From positions 310,001 to 374,000 of the forward strand of contig NZ_JACVVX010000002.1 of the NCBI RefSeq assembly GCF_014534685.1: a stretch of DNA of 64,000 nt, in the 5' to 3' direction. The stretch comes from Oryzicola mucosus. Lineage in GTDB: Bacteria > Pseudomonadota > Alphaproteobacteria > Rhizobiales > Rhizobiaceae. Below the pieces are notes generated by a model. The model was not told where the DNA came from, searched no databases, and was given only the letters and a program-made list of their open reading frames with translations. Both the position numbers and the translations under genes were made by a program. Shown here piece after piece: positions 47,037 through 55,978 of this stretch. The first letter of the stretch is position 1. Each line of letters starts with the position of its first letter.

Positions 47037-47759
47037 CTATTTCAGCTCGAAGGTGACGTTGACCTGCACCTTGTAGGCGTTTTCACCGGCCTGCACGGGC
47101 ACGGCATCCGCGGCCTCGAACGAGCGCGCCTTGGCCAGAATCGGGCCGGGCGGGGGAGCGAAGGACTGGTCGGTGATTTCGAGCACGCGGCCCAGGTTCA
47201 CGCCGGCCGCTTCCGCGAGCGTCTTGGCCTTGGCAATCGCATCGGCGACCGCCAGCTTGCGCGCCTCGGTGATGGTGGCGGAGGGATTGTCGTTGGCGAA
47301 CGAAATGCCGCCGCCCTGGTTGACGCCCAGCGACACCGATTTGTCGAGGATTTCGCCGGTCTTGGAGATATCGCGCACCCGAACCGACAGCGTATTGGTG
47401 ACCTGGTAGCCGATCAGCTCGGCATCCTGGGTGCCGTCGGGCTTGTTGGTGTAGTTGTAGCGCGGCTGAATCTGGACCCCGGCGGTCTGCAGGTCGCGAT
47501 CCTCGATGCCGGAGGACTTCATCGCCGCAATCACCGCGGCCATGGCGTCGTTGTTGGCATCCAGCGCTTCGCGCGCCGTCTTGGCCTCCCGCATGACGCT
47601 GAGCGACAGCAATGCGAGGTCCGGCGCGGCGGTGGCTTCGCCTTCTCCCGTCACGACGATCCGAGGCTGCTGCGGCGGGACCGGCGCCTGGGCATGGGCC
47701 AGCGAGGCGGGCAGGGCTATGGCGGCTGCCAGTGCAAGCGCCAGATGTTTGTTTTTCAT
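47037..47759 (-). CDS. SIMPL domain periplasmic protein
   Basis: A 240-residue exported protein. The signal peptide is MKNKHLALALAAAIALPASL then AHA. The SIMPL domain (about residues 35-240; DUF541/OMP28-like) opens RIVVTGEGEATAAPDLALLS and contains YNYTNKPDGTQDAELIGYQVTN and the ISFANDNPSA segment. Members such as E. coli YggE reduce oxidative or acid stress in unclear ways and can form multimers in the periplasm. GGAG lies nine bases before the ATG at 47759; an ATG at 47771 is possible but lacks this spacing. Confidence 0.9.
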   Translation of the reverse strand: MKNKHLALALAAAIALPASLAHAQAPVPPQQPRIVVTGEGEATAAPDLALLSLSVMREAKTAREALDANNDAMAAVIAAMKSSGIEDRDLQTAGVQIQPRYNYTNKPDGTQDAELIGYQVTNTLSVRVRDISKTGEILDKSVSLGVNQGGGISFANDNPSATITEARKLAVADAIAKAKTLAEAAGVNLGRVLEITDQSFAPPPGPILAKARSFEAADAVPVQAGENAYKVQVNVTFELK

Positions 47760-47895
47760 GCGATTCTCCATGGTATGCGCGTTCCTTCGCTCCAATCGGG
47801 TATGAGCCGATTGTGGGATGATTGCGGCGCGATGAAATTGATCGTCGCTAGCCGCTTGTGCCAGAGCCAAAAAGAAACTATCCAGCGCTTGCGTG

Positions 47896-47971
47896 GGGCC
47901 TGTAGCTCAATGGTTAGAGCCGGCGGCTCATAACCGCTTGGTTGGGGGTTCGAGTCCCTCCGGGCCCACCA
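47896..47971 (+). tRNA. tRNA with CAU anticodon (tRNA-Met by anticodon, probably tRNA-Ile2)
   Basis: 76 bases including an encoded CCA. Stems: acceptor GGGCCTG with CGGGCCC, D stem GCTC/GAGC, anticodon stem GGCGG/CCGCT with loop CTCATAA, T stem GGGGG/CCCTC with TTCGAGT. The body resembles E. coli ileX (AUGGUUAGAGC and GGCUCAUAACC-type arm) more than a Met tRNA, so the C34 is probably converted to lysidine by TilS to read AUA as Ile. Elongator Met remains possible. Confidence 0.93.
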
Positions 47972-48127
47972 TCTACAGCAGTTTGCTGTTTGTTTTCAGA
48001 TGCTTAGTTGATTTTGATGTGGGTTAGCCAGCGAGTAGCCGCTCAGACTAACCATGCGCGCCAATTGTTCGGAATGTGGCGCGCGAATCTGGAGTCCGCA
48101 CGTCCGCGGCGCACCCATCTCACAAAA

Positions 48128-48157
48128 ATGCCTCCGGGTTGCGAAACCCGGAGGCAT
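48128..48157 (-). terminator. Rho-independent terminator of the PfpI gene
   Basis: ATGCCTCCGGGTT-TCG-CAACCCGGAGGCAT on the minus strand, with flanking TTTTTGTG, 27 bases past the stop. Confidence 0.9.
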
Positions 48158-48183
48158 GATGGTTTGACGTTTCGGTCGTTGGA

Positions 48184-48771
48184 TCAGCTGTGGGTGATCT
48201 TGGTGCCGAGCACGGCCAGGCATTCGCGCATGAAGGCGGCGAGGGCGGTCCAGCCCTTGGCCGACACCATGTTGCCGTCGACATAGGCCTCGGTCGGCTT
48301 GAGATCGATATAGATGCCGCCGACAGCGGTGACTTCCGGCTCGCAGGCGCCCAGTCCGGCGACCTTCCTGCCCTTGAGAACGCCGGGCACGGCCATCAGG
48401 ATCTGCACGCCATGGCAGATGGTGAAGATCGGCTTGCCGGTGTCGTGGAAATGGCGAACCATGTCCTGGATGCGCTTGTCGGTGCGGATATATTCCGGGC
48501 CGCGCCCGCCTGCCGCATACACCGCGTCATATTCCTCAACCCGAACCTCGGAAAAGGTCTTGTTGATGTCGGCGTAGTGGCCGAGCTTTTCGGTGTAGGT
48601 CTGGTCGCCTTCGAAATCGTGAAGCGAGGTCTTGATGCGGTCGCCTGCCTTCTTGTCCGGGCAGATGACGTGCACCGTGTGGCCGACGGCTTCCATCCCC
48701 TGCTGGAAAACGAAGATTTCGTATTCCTCGGTGAACTCGCCGGTCAGCATGAGGATTTTCTTGCCGCTCAT
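48184..48771 (-). CDS. DJ-1/PfpI family protein
   Basis: A 195-residue class I glutamine-amidotransferase-like protein. It has the acidic GEFTEEYE segment and the nucleophile-elbow cysteine in IFTICHGVQILM, followed by the His in CHG. The family includes proteases, chaperones, glyoxalase III and DJ-1-type deglycases, so the reaction is uncertain. It follows the ABC binding-protein gene by 64 bases on the same strand and may be the last gene of that operon, perhaps dealing with reactive carbonyls from the imported compound. AGGAGA lies upstream of the ATG. Confidence 0.9.
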   Translation of the reverse strand: MSGKKILMLTGEFTEEYEIFVFQQGMEAVGHTVHVICPDKKAGDRIKTSLHDFEGDQTYTEKLGHYADINKTFSEVRVEEYDAVYAAGGRGPEYIRTDKRIQDMVRHFHDTGKPIFTICHGVQILMAVPGVLKGRKVAGLGACEPEVTAVGGIYIDLKPTEAYVDGNMVSAKGWTALAAFMRECLAVLGTKITHS

Positions 48772-48835
48772 GTCGTGTCTCCTGTTGTCGTCGTTACGGT
48801 GACGCCCGGCTGAGAGCCAGGCGTCATTTCGGGGA

Positions 48836-49804
48836 TCAGAATGGGGATTCGGGGAAATAGAACTGGTCTGCGTTTTCCGGCGTGATGAGCGGCGCACCGA
48901 GCAGGAAGCTGCCACGCATCGGCGCCTGGCCGGCGAACTGCGCGGCGGTCATGTACATGGCGGACTTGATCATCGAAGGCGGGTAGGGGGTCGAGACCGG
49001 CGTGCGCTCGTCGCCTTCCTTGACCATTTCGATGACCTGCTTCATGCCGTTGCCGCCGAGCGCATATTTGATGTCCTTGCGGCCGGCCTGGTCGACTGCC
49101 TCGATGACGCCGAGCAGCATGTCGTCGTCATTGGCCCAGACGGCGTCGATCTTCGGGTATTTCGCCAGATAGTCCTGCATCAGCTTGAAGGCTTCGTCCT
49201 GGTTCCAGTTTGCATACTGGATGTCGAGGATCTTGATCTTCGTCTTGCCGATGACGTCGGAGAAGCCCTTGATGCGCTCGTCGTCGATGACAGTGGGGAT
49301 GCCGCGCAGAACCACGATCTCGCCTTCGCCGCCGAGCTTGTCGGACAGCCAGGTCGCCGTGTTGGCTCCGACGGCGATGTTGTCGCCCGCGACATAAAGG
49401 TCCTGGATGGACGGGTCGGCAAGGCCGCGGTCAACCACGGCGATGAAGGTTCCCTTCTCCTTGACCTGCGCCACCGGGCCGGTCAGTTCCTCCGAGGTGA
49501 AAGGCAGGATGACGAGCGCATCGAGCTTGCGCGTCGAGGACAAATCTTCCAGCGACGAAACCTGGGCAGTGGCCGACGATGCGGTCGACAGGACAACGTC
49601 GATGTTCGGGAACGCGGCTTCGATTTCTTTCTCGGCCTGCTCGGCGTGGTAGACGACGCCGCCGGTCCAGCCATGGGTCGCCGCCGGAATGGACACGGCC
49701 ATGGTGATGTTTCTGTCCTGGGCTTGCGCTGCGCCAAAGGACAGGGCCAGGGCGGTGGTCACGGTCGATAGAAGTAGTCCGGTCTTAAGGGTCATTGACT
49801 TCAT
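48836..49804 (-). CDS. Sugar ABC transporter substrate-binding protein, ribose type
   Basis: A 322-residue periplasmic binding protein of the type I (ribose/galactose) fold. The signal peptide is MKSMTLKTGLLLSTVTTALA then LSFGAAQA. The mature part starts RNITMAVSIPAATHGWTGGV and shows DALVILPFTSEELTGPVAQV and VWANDDDMLLGVIEA, typical of the pentose/AI-2-like group. The ligand is unknown. GAGGAGGAGAAA before the ATG indicates strong translation. It is 29 bases after the permease; the usual order would place it first, but here it is last. Confidence 0.93.
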   Translation of the reverse strand: MKSMTLKTGLLLSTVTTALALSFGAAQAQDRNITMAVSIPAATHGWTGGVVYHAEQAEKEIEAAFPNIDVVLSTASSATAQVSSLEDLSSTRKLDALVILPFTSEELTGPVAQVKEKGTFIAVVDRGLADPSIQDLYVAGDNIAVGANTATWLSDKLGGEGEIVVLRGIPTVIDDERIKGFSDVIGKTKIKILDIQYANWNQDEAFKLMQDYLAKYPKIDAVWANDDDMLLGVIEAVDQAGRKDIKYALGGNGMKQVIEMVKEGDERTPVSTPYPPSMIKSAMYMTAAQFAGQAPMRGSFLLGAPLITPENADQFYFPESPF

Positions 49805-49833
49805 TTTCTCCTCCTCAAAAGTCTGTGCTGTAT

Positions 49834-50829
49834 TCAGCGGTTGGCAGTAAAACGATGCGCCAGCATGGCGATGATGATGATTGCGCCTTGCACGGCGGCG
49901 ACCAGATATTCCGAGACCATGTCCGACAGGACCATGACGTTGGCGATCACCTCGAGGATGAGCGCGCCTGCCACCGTGCCGCCGATGCGGCCCCTGCCGC
50001 CGCGCAGCAGCGTTCCGCCGATCACCACGGCGGTGATGACCTGCAGTTCCCAGAGCTGTCCGGTGGTGGGGGTGGCGGCGCCGAGCCGGGGCACGTAGCA
50101 GATGGCTGCGACGGCGACGCAAAAGCCCTGGATGACATAGGCTATGGTCCGGACCTTGGCGACGTTGACGCCGGAAAAGCGGGCGACCTCGACATTGGAA
50201 CCCGCCGATGTCAGGCGGCGGCCGTATTTCGTCTTGTAGAGCAGGAACGCGCCCACCATGACGACGGCGAAGGTGATGAGAACCGGGTAGGGCACGCCGA
50301 GGAAATTGCCGAAATAGACCGGGCGGTAGGCTTCCCGCAGGCTGCGATCGATCGACAGCGAGCCGCCATCGGTCATGAAGGTGATGAAGGCGCGGAATAT
50401 GCCCATCGTGCCGAGCGTGACGATAAACGGCTCGATCCGCCCCATGGTCACGATGAGGCCGTTGAACAGTCCGCAGAGCGAGCCGACGATCAGCGCTACG
50501 CCCGCGCCCATCGGGATGGCCCAAGGTCCGAAGGCCGGCGCCAGATAGTTCATCGCCATGATCATGATGCCGGTGATGAATGCCATCATCGAGCCGACCG
50601 ACAGGTCCAGCCCGCCGGAAGAGATGACGAAGGTCGCGCCGACGCCAATGATGGCGATGAAGGCGCTGCGCGTGATCACGTTGAGAAGGTTCGCCGACGA
50701 GACGAAGTTGGAATTGACCAGCGCGCCGAACAGAACGATCAGGGCGAGCGCGATGAACGGCGCCAGGTCTGCCCAACGAATGCGGCTTTCCTCGCCGGCA
50801 GGCGCGATGGTTGTTGTCGCTAAGCTCAT
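49834..50829 (-). CDS. Sugar ABC transporter permease, ribose type
   Basis: A 331-residue integral membrane protein of the RbsC/branched-chain permease family. It shows the cytoplasmic-loop core FFNGLIVTMGRIEPFIVTLGTM-like sequence (here GLFNGLIVTMGRIEPFIVTL) and VITAVVIGGTLLRGGRGRI near the C-terminus, with about nine membrane helices. The start at 50829 follows one base after the stop of the ATP-binding gene, indicating translational coupling. It forms a homodimer with the double-domain ATPase and the binding protein. Confidence 0.94.
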   Translation of the reverse strand: MSLATTTIAPAGEESRIRWADLAPFIALALIVLFGALVNSNFVSSANLLNVITRSAFIAIIGVGATFVISSGGLDLSVGSMMAFITGIMIMAMNYLAPAFGPWAIPMGAGVALIVGSLCGLFNGLIVTMGRIEPFIVTLGTMGIFRAFITFMTDGGSLSIDRSLREAYRPVYFGNFLGVPYPVLITFAVVMVGAFLLYKTKYGRRLTSAGSNVEVARFSGVNVAKVRTIAYVIQGFCVAVAAICYVPRLGAATPTTGQLWELQVITAVVIGGTLLRGGRGRIGGTVAGALILEVIANVMVLSDMVSEYLVAAVQGAIIIIAMLAHRFTANR

Positions 50830-50830
50830 G

Positions 50831-52384
50831 TCAATGGTTCTCCGCGCTTCCATATCCGCCCGTCGTGGCGGCATAGACGACGTTTTCCTCGTTGATGTCC
50901 TCGCCGCGAAGCTCCGCGACGATCTCCCCGCCGCGCATGACGATGACGCGGTCGGCGAGGCCCACGAGCTCGGACATTTCCGACGAGATGACGATGCAGG
51001 CCTTGCCCGACCGCACCATGGCGTCGATGAAGTCGTAAATCTGGCTCTTGTTGCCGATGTCGATGCCGCGTGTCGGCTCGTCGATGATGATGACCGAGGG
51101 ATCGGACAGCATCACCTTGGCAAGCAGCAGCTTCTGCTGGTTTCCGCCTGAAAGCTGGCCGGCTTCGAGCCGCAGCGAACGCACGCGGATATCGTAGTCC
51201 TCAACCGCCTTCTCGAGGCGGGCGGTTTCCCCGCGCCTGTCGAGCACGACGCCCGGATTGGTCGAATCCAGGGCCTGCAAGGTGAGGTTGGGGGCGAGCC
51301 TCTGCTCCAGAAGCAGTCCCTTACCCTTGCGGTCTTCGGTCAGGTAGACGAGGCCGGCATCCATCAGGGCGCCGACGGACCGGTTCGTGATCTCCTTGCC
51401 TTGCAGGACGACGCGTTCCGCCTGCGACGGACGAAGACCCATCAGCCCTTCGATTGCCTCGGTGCGTCCCGCGCCGATCATGCCGCCGATGCCGAGAACC
51501 TCTCCGGGGCTGACGCTGAACGAGACCTTTGTCTCGGCATGGTCGACCGACAGATTGGTAACCGACAGGATGGGGGCTGCCGTTGTGGGCGGCCGCTTGT
51601 GCGGGTAGAGCATCTCGAGCTTCCGCCCCACCATGAGTTCGGCCATCTCGCGCTGGTTGAGGCTCGCGCCCGGCCAGGTGCCGATCATGCGGCCGTCGCG
51701 CAGCACCGTGATGCGGTCGGCAAGCGCCTGCACCTCGTCGAGACGATGCGAGATGTACAGGACGGCGACGCCATGATCGCGAAGGCTGCGCACGATATCG
51801 AGCAGCGCCGCGACCTCGTCATTGGCTAGAACCGCGGTCGGCTCGTCCAGGATGACCACCTTGCGCTCTTCCAGGAGGGCGCGTGCGATCTGAACCAGTT
51901 GCCTCTGGGCCAGCGGCAGATCGCCGACCCGGTCGCGCGGCCGTGCGGTCGACCCGACCCGCGCCAGCAGTTCGGCGGCGCGACGGTTCATCGCCCTGTC
52001 GTCGACCATCAGGCCACGGCCGATTTCGCGGCCGAGAAAGAGGTTTTCCGCGACCGAAAGGTCGGCGGCGAGCAGGATTTCCTGATGAACCAGAACTATG
52101 CCGGCGTTTTCGGCCTCGACCGCATTGGCGAAGTCGACCGGCCCGCTTTCGAGGGCCAGTTGCCCGACCGTCGGTGCGACATAGCCCGACAAAAGCTTCA
52201 TCAAGGTCGATTTGCCGGCGCCGTTCTCGCCGATGATGGCATGAACCTCGCCTGACAATACGTCCAGCGTGACGTCGGACAGGACGGTTATAGGGCCGTA
52301 GGCCTTGCCGAGACCTTCGGCGCGCAAGGCGACGACCGCCGCCTTGGCCTCCGGCAACCGGTAGCTGGACGCGACCGTGTTCAT
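50831..52384 (-). CDS. Sugar ABC transporter ATP-binding protein, duplicated NBD
   Basis: A 517-residue ATPase with two nucleotide-binding domains. The first (about residues 18-255) has Walker A GENGAGKST, signature LPLAQRQ and Walker B VVILDEP. The second (about 260-505) has a degenerate Walker A GMIGAGRTE, signature LSGGNQQ and IIIDEPTRGID. This is the normal pattern for ribose-type RbsA proteins, where the second site is largely structural. The start at 52384 overlaps the GntR stop by four bases (ATGA), placing the regulator first in the operon. Confidence 0.95.
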   Translation of the reverse strand: MNTVASSYRLPEAKAAVVALRAEGLGKAYGPITVLSDVTLDVLSGEVHAIIGENGAGKSTLMKLLSGYVAPTVGQLALESGPVDFANAVEAENAGIVLVHQEILLAADLSVAENLFLGREIGRGLMVDDRAMNRRAAELLARVGSTARPRDRVGDLPLAQRQLVQIARALLEERKVVILDEPTAVLANDEVAALLDIVRSLRDHGVAVLYISHRLDEVQALADRITVLRDGRMIGTWPGASLNQREMAELMVGRKLEMLYPHKRPPTTAAPILSVTNLSVDHAETKVSFSVSPGEVLGIGGMIGAGRTEAIEGLMGLRPSQAERVVLQGKEITNRSVGALMDAGLVYLTEDRKGKGLLLEQRLAPNLTLQALDSTNPGVVLDRRGETARLEKAVEDYDIRVRSLRLEAGQLSGGNQQKLLLAKVMLSDPSVIIIDEPTRGIDIGNKSQIYDFIDAMVRSGKACIVISSEMSELVGLADRVIVMRGGEIVAELRGEDINEENVVYAATTGGYGSAENH

Positions 52385-53067
52385 TCGAACGCCGAAAGCA
52401 GACGCTCGCTGGAGCGCTCGATATGCGTGAACATCGCCGCGTAAGCAGCGTCCGGATCGCCGGCGCGAAACGCGGTCAGCAGGTTTTCGTGTTCCTCGAG
52501 AGCTTCCTGGGTGACGCGGGTGTGGAACATCAGGCGGAAGATGTGCAGGTGGACATGCTGGTTGGACAGCGTGCTGCGGATCACTTCATTGCCGGCGATT
52601 TTCAAGATGTCGTCGTGGAAATGGGCGTCGGCACGGGCGAAGCGGGAATATCGGGTGTTGCGGTCGACCGGCGGCGCACCATTGCCCATGTCGGCGGCTG
52701 AATTTTCAAGCTGCTGCAGCGCCTCGGGAGTCATGTTGCGGGCGGCGAGCTTGGCTGCTTCAGGTTCGATAAGAAGACGGAAGGCGTAGAGGTCCTCGAA
52801 TTGCTTGCGCGCCCACTGGGGAGCGGCACTGTAGCCTATCAAATGCTCCTTGCGGACGAGGCCTTCGCGTTCAAGCCGGCTCAGGGCTTCGCGCACGGGT
52901 GTCTGCGATACATTGAGTTCGCGGGCAAGCACGTCGATCGGAATGCGGGCGCCCGGCGCGATCTCCAGCGCCATCAGGCGGTGATAGATGCCGTCATAGA
53001 CGCCATCCACGACGCTGCTGGGGCGGATATTCGCAATCCTGCTGTCCCGCTCCATCGCAACTGCCAC
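52381..53067 (-). CDS. GntR-family regulator, FadR type
   Basis: A 228-residue regulator. The winged helix (about residues 20-85) contains LARELNVSQTPVREALSRLE and the helical FCD-type effector domain (about 95-220) shows ADAHFHDDILKIAGNEVI and LHIFRLMFHTRVTQEALEEHENLL with metal-binding histidines. The GTG at 53067 is chosen because GAGGAGG lies six bases upstream; an ATG four codons later lacks it. It heads the ABC operon and faces the dehydrogenase operon across a 209-base spacer with direct repeats, so it likely regulates both. Confidence 0.92.
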   Translation of the reverse strand: MAVAMERDSRIANIRPSSVVDGVYDGIYHRLMALEIAPGARIPIDVLARELNVSQTPVREALSRLEREGLVRKEHLIGYSAAPQWARKQFEDLYAFRLLIEPEAAKLAARNMTPEALQQLENSAADMGNGAPPVDRNTRYSRFARADAHFHDDILKIAGNEVIRSTLSNQHVHLHIFRLMFHTRVTQEALEEHENLLTAFRAGDPDAAYAAMFTHIERSSERLLSAFE

Positions 53068-53143
53068 TGTTATCCTCCTCAACCGCTTCTTGACATCTCG
53101 ATGTTTGTTGCAAATAAGATATCGCATGTCAAATACAATATCC

Positions 53144-53165
53144 TATACGATCCGATATACGATCC
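53144..53165. promoter_or_regulatory. Direct repeat in the GntR/dehydrogenase divergent promoter
   Basis: TATACGATCC occurs twice (53144-53153 and 53156-53165), start to start 12 bases, in an AT-rich stretch (53105-53172) with further GATAT/ATATC half-sites. A GntR dimer array or the promoter -10 elements could explain it. It lies about 80 bases from the GntR start and 110 from the dehydrogenase start. Confidence 0.55.
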
Positions 53166-53276
53166 CGTAAAATGTTGAGAGGCGGGCTGTCCCACTGCCG
53201 TGCAGCGGGAGGTGCGCCACTCAGTTCCGTTCTGTTTTCCACTCAAAAGGGCACGCGCCGCGCAAGGACTAAAGGC

Positions 53277-54476
53277 ATGAACTTATTCGGGACAATCCGA
53301 GCACCGCGCGAAGTGCTGTTCGGCGGGGGTCAGCGCCATGCCCTGGGCGCGATAGCGGCAAAGCTCGGCCGCCGCGCGCTGGTCGTCACCGATGCACGCC
53401 TTGCCGCCGACGGCGATTTCCTCGCCATGATGGCGCAGCTCGAGCAGGCCGGCCTGTCGGTGCTGGTCGACAGCTCGACCATGCCGGACGTGCCGGTGGA
53501 CTCGGCAATTCAAAGTGCTGAAAAGGCCGCGGGCTACGGCGCCGATCTGGTGATCGGCGTCGGCGGCGGCTCATGCCTCGACATGGCGAAATGCGTGGCC
53601 GTGCTGCTGTCGCATGGGGGCAGGCCGCAAGACTATTATGGCGAGCACAATGTGCCTGGGCCGGTCATGCCGCTGATCGCCATTCCCACCACGGCCGGTA
53701 CGGGCTCCGAGGTTACCCCGGTGGCCGTTCTCTCCGATCAGGAAAGAAGTCTCAAGGTCGGCATTTCGAGCCCGTATATCATCCCGACCGTTGCCATTTG
53801 CGATCCCGAACTGACGCTGTCCTGCCCGGCGAGCTTGACGGCGATTGCCGGAGCCGATGCCTTGACGCATGCCATCGAAGCCTTCACCGCGACGCGACGC
53901 GAGCCCGTCCCGGGCATAAGCCAGGAGCGGGTCTTCGTCGGCAAGAACGAGCTTTCCGATCATTTTGCGCTGCGTTCCATCGCCCTGTTGTGGCAAAGCC
54001 TGGAGGCAGCATGCACGGATGGCGGCGATGCCGCCGCGCGTGAGCGGGTCATGCTCGGCGCAACCTTGGCGGGTCTGGCGTTCGGCGTGGCCGGCACGGC
54101 CGCCGCGCACGCCATACAATACCCGGTCGGTGCGTTGACCCATACCGCGCACGGCCTGGGAGTCGCCTGCCTGATGCCTTACGTCATGACCTGGAACGCC
54201 CCGGCCATCGCCGACGAATTGTCCCAGATTGCCGACGCCGCCGGACTTGATGGGCCAGACGAGGTCATCCCCTCGCTGAGCGGCTTGTTTGAGCGTATCG
54301 GTATTCCGCGCAGCCTGCGCGATCTCGGACTGTCCGAGGACCGGATCGGTTGGGTCGCGGAACAAAGCTGTGGGATATCCCGCCTGATTCAAAACAACCC
54401 GCGTCCGCTGACGCTGGATGACATGACCAACCTCTTAACCGCTGCCTATTCCGGCGACCGCGCCGCCCTGAACTGA
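53277..54476 (+). CDS. Iron-containing alcohol dehydrogenase (group III)
   Basis: A 399-residue NAD(P)-dependent alcohol dehydrogenase of the Fe-ADH family. The dinucleotide segment is VIGVGGGSCLDMAKCVAVLL, followed by IPTTAGTGSEVTPVAVLSD. The metal-binding Asp/His set includes DALTHAIEAF and THTAHGLGVACLMP. It has a C-terminal region shorter than the typical fused Adh domain. The ATG at 53277 follows AGGA. It leads a three-gene operon with an aldehyde dehydrogenase 21 bases downstream, so together they would oxidise an alcohol to an acid. The substrate is not known. Confidence 0.92.
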   Translation: MNLFGTIRAPREVLFGGGQRHALGAIAAKLGRRALVVTDARLAADGDFLAMMAQLEQAGLSVLVDSSTMPDVPVDSAIQSAEKAAGYGADLVIGVGGGSCLDMAKCVAVLLSHGGRPQDYYGEHNVPGPVMPLIAIPTTAGTGSEVTPVAVLSDQERSLKVGISSPYIIPTVAICDPELTLSCPASLTAIAGADALTHAIEAFTATRREPVPGISQERVFVGKNELSDHFALRSIALLWQSLEAACTDGGDAAARERVMLGATLAGLAFGVAGTAAAHAIQYPVGALTHTAHGLGVACLMPYVMTWNAPAIADELSQIADAAGLDGPDEVIPSLSGLFERIGIPRSLRDLGLSEDRIGWVAEQSCGISRLIQNNPRPLTLDDMTNLLTAAYSGDRAALN

Positions 54477-54497
54477 TCTGTCGAAGGACCTGCACAT

Positions 54498-55961
54498 ATG
54501 ACATTCCATGCCAAGATGTCCGGCTATGCCGATCCCTCTCTCCATGCCCACGGCCTCTATATCGGCGGCGCGTGGAAAAAGGGGCAGGGCATTCCTGTTC
54601 TCGATCCGTCTACCGGCTCTGTGCTCGCCGAGGTGGCCGACGCGACGGTGGAAGACGCCATGCGCGCAGTGGATGCGGCGGAGGCGGCGGCCAGCGGATG
54701 GCGTGCCACGTCTCCGCGCCAGCGCTCGGAAATCCTGCGCCGCTGGTTCCAGCTCATGACGCAGCATGCCGAGGAACTCGCCACGCTCATTGCGCTCGAA
54801 AACGGCAAAGCCTTGCCCGACGCGCGCGGCGAAGTCGCCTATGCCGCAGAATTCTTCCGCTGGTATGCGGAGGAGGCGACGCGTATCCCCGGCGAATTCA
54901 GGCACACGCCGTCCGGTTCGCACAATATCCTCGTTGATCATGAGCCGATCGGCATCTCCGTCCTGATCACGCCATGGAATTTTCCCGCCGCCATGGCGAC
55001 CCGCAAAATCGGCCCTGCGCTTGCCGCAGGCTGCACGGTCATCCTCAAGCCGGCATCCGAGACGCCGCTGACCGCCTATGCCATGGCGCGTCTGGGCGAA
55101 GAGGCGGGCGTGCCCGCGGGCGTCGTCAACGTGCTGACCACGACCAATCCCAGCGGGGTGACGAATGCCATGCTGGGCGATCCGCGTGTGCGCAAACTCT
55201 CCTTCACCGGCTCCACCGGCGTCGGCCGCACGCTGCTGGCCGAGGCCGCGAAGACGGTCGTCAGCTGTTCCATGGAGCTTGGCGGCAATGCGCCCTTCAT
55301 CGTTTTCGACGACGCCGATCTCGAAGCGGCTCTCGATGGCGCGATGATCGCGAAGATGCGCAATGCGGGCGAGGCCTGCACCGCGGCCAACCGCTTCTAC
55401 GTCCAGGCGGGCATCCACGACGCTTTCGTCGAAGGGCTGACGGCTCGCATGGCGGCTTTGAAGATCGGACCGGGCTACGATCCCGCGACGCAGTGCGGCC
55501 CGATGATCACGAAGAAAGCCGTCCAGAAGATCAACCAGCTCGTCATGGACGCGATGGAACTGGGCGCCAGCGCCACCACCGGCGGCGCGCCGCTTGCCGG
55601 AACCGGTTATTTCTATCCGCCAACCGTGCTCCAGAATGTGCCGGTGGATGCAGCCATTGCCCATGAGGAAATCTTCGGTCCGGTGGCGCCTGTCTACAAA
55701 TTCGAATCCGAAGAAGACGCCATACGCATGGCCAACACCACCGAATACGGTCTCGCAGCCTACATCTATTCGCGCGACCTGAAACGCGCGATGCGGGTCG
55801 GCAAGGGGGTCGAGACCGGCATGCTGGGGATCAATCGCGGTCTGATGTCCGATCCGGCAGCACCCTTCGGCGGTGTCAAGCAGAGCGGTCTCGGTCGCGA
55901 GGGCGGAGTTACCGGTATCCTCGAATTCATGGAAGCCAAATACTACGCGGTCGAGTTTTAA
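54498..55961 (+). CDS. NAD(P)-dependent aldehyde dehydrogenase, GabD-like
   Basis: A 487-residue enzyme of the succinate-semialdehyde dehydrogenase-like group. It has [20 protein letters not shown] in the cofactor domain, the glutamate in MELGGNAP, and the catalytic cysteine in [12 protein letters not shown]. The remainder includes [33 protein letters not shown] and [15 protein letters not shown]. It presumably takes the aldehyde made by the upstream alcohol dehydrogenase. The Gly/Ala-rich substrate region matches semialdehyde enzymes, so a short omega-hydroxy acid or dialdehyde route is one option. AAGGACC precedes the ATG. Confidence 0.93.
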   Translation: MTFHAKMSGYADPSLHAHGLYIGGAWKKGQGIPVLDPSTGSVLAEVADATVEDAMRAVDAAEAAASGWRATSPRQRSEILRRWFQLMTQHAEELATLIALENGKALPDARGEVAYAAEFFRWYAEEATRIPGEFRHTPSGSHNILVDHEPIGISVLITPWNFPAAMATRKIGPALAAGCTVILKPASETPLTAYAMARLGEEAGVPAGVVNVLTTTNPSGVTNAMLGDPRVRKLSFTGSTGVGRTLLAEAAKTVVSCSMELGGNAPFIVFDDADLEAALDGAMIAKMRNAGEACTAANRFYVQAGIHDAFVEGLTARMAALKIGPGYDPATQCGPMITKKAVQKINQLVMDAMELGASATTGGAPLAGTGYFYPPTVLQNVPVDAAIAHEEIFGPVAPVYKFESEEDAIRMANTTEYGLAAYIYSRDLKRAMRVGKGVETGMLGINRGLMSDPAAPFGGVKQSGLGREGGVTGILEFMEAKYYAVEF

Positions 55962-55978
55962 GGCTGCCGGAGGACACC

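Noticed and set aside
50831-52384. Defective ABC ATPase because of odd signature and Walker A in one half
   Set aside because: Such asymmetry is normal in ribose-type double-domain ATPases.
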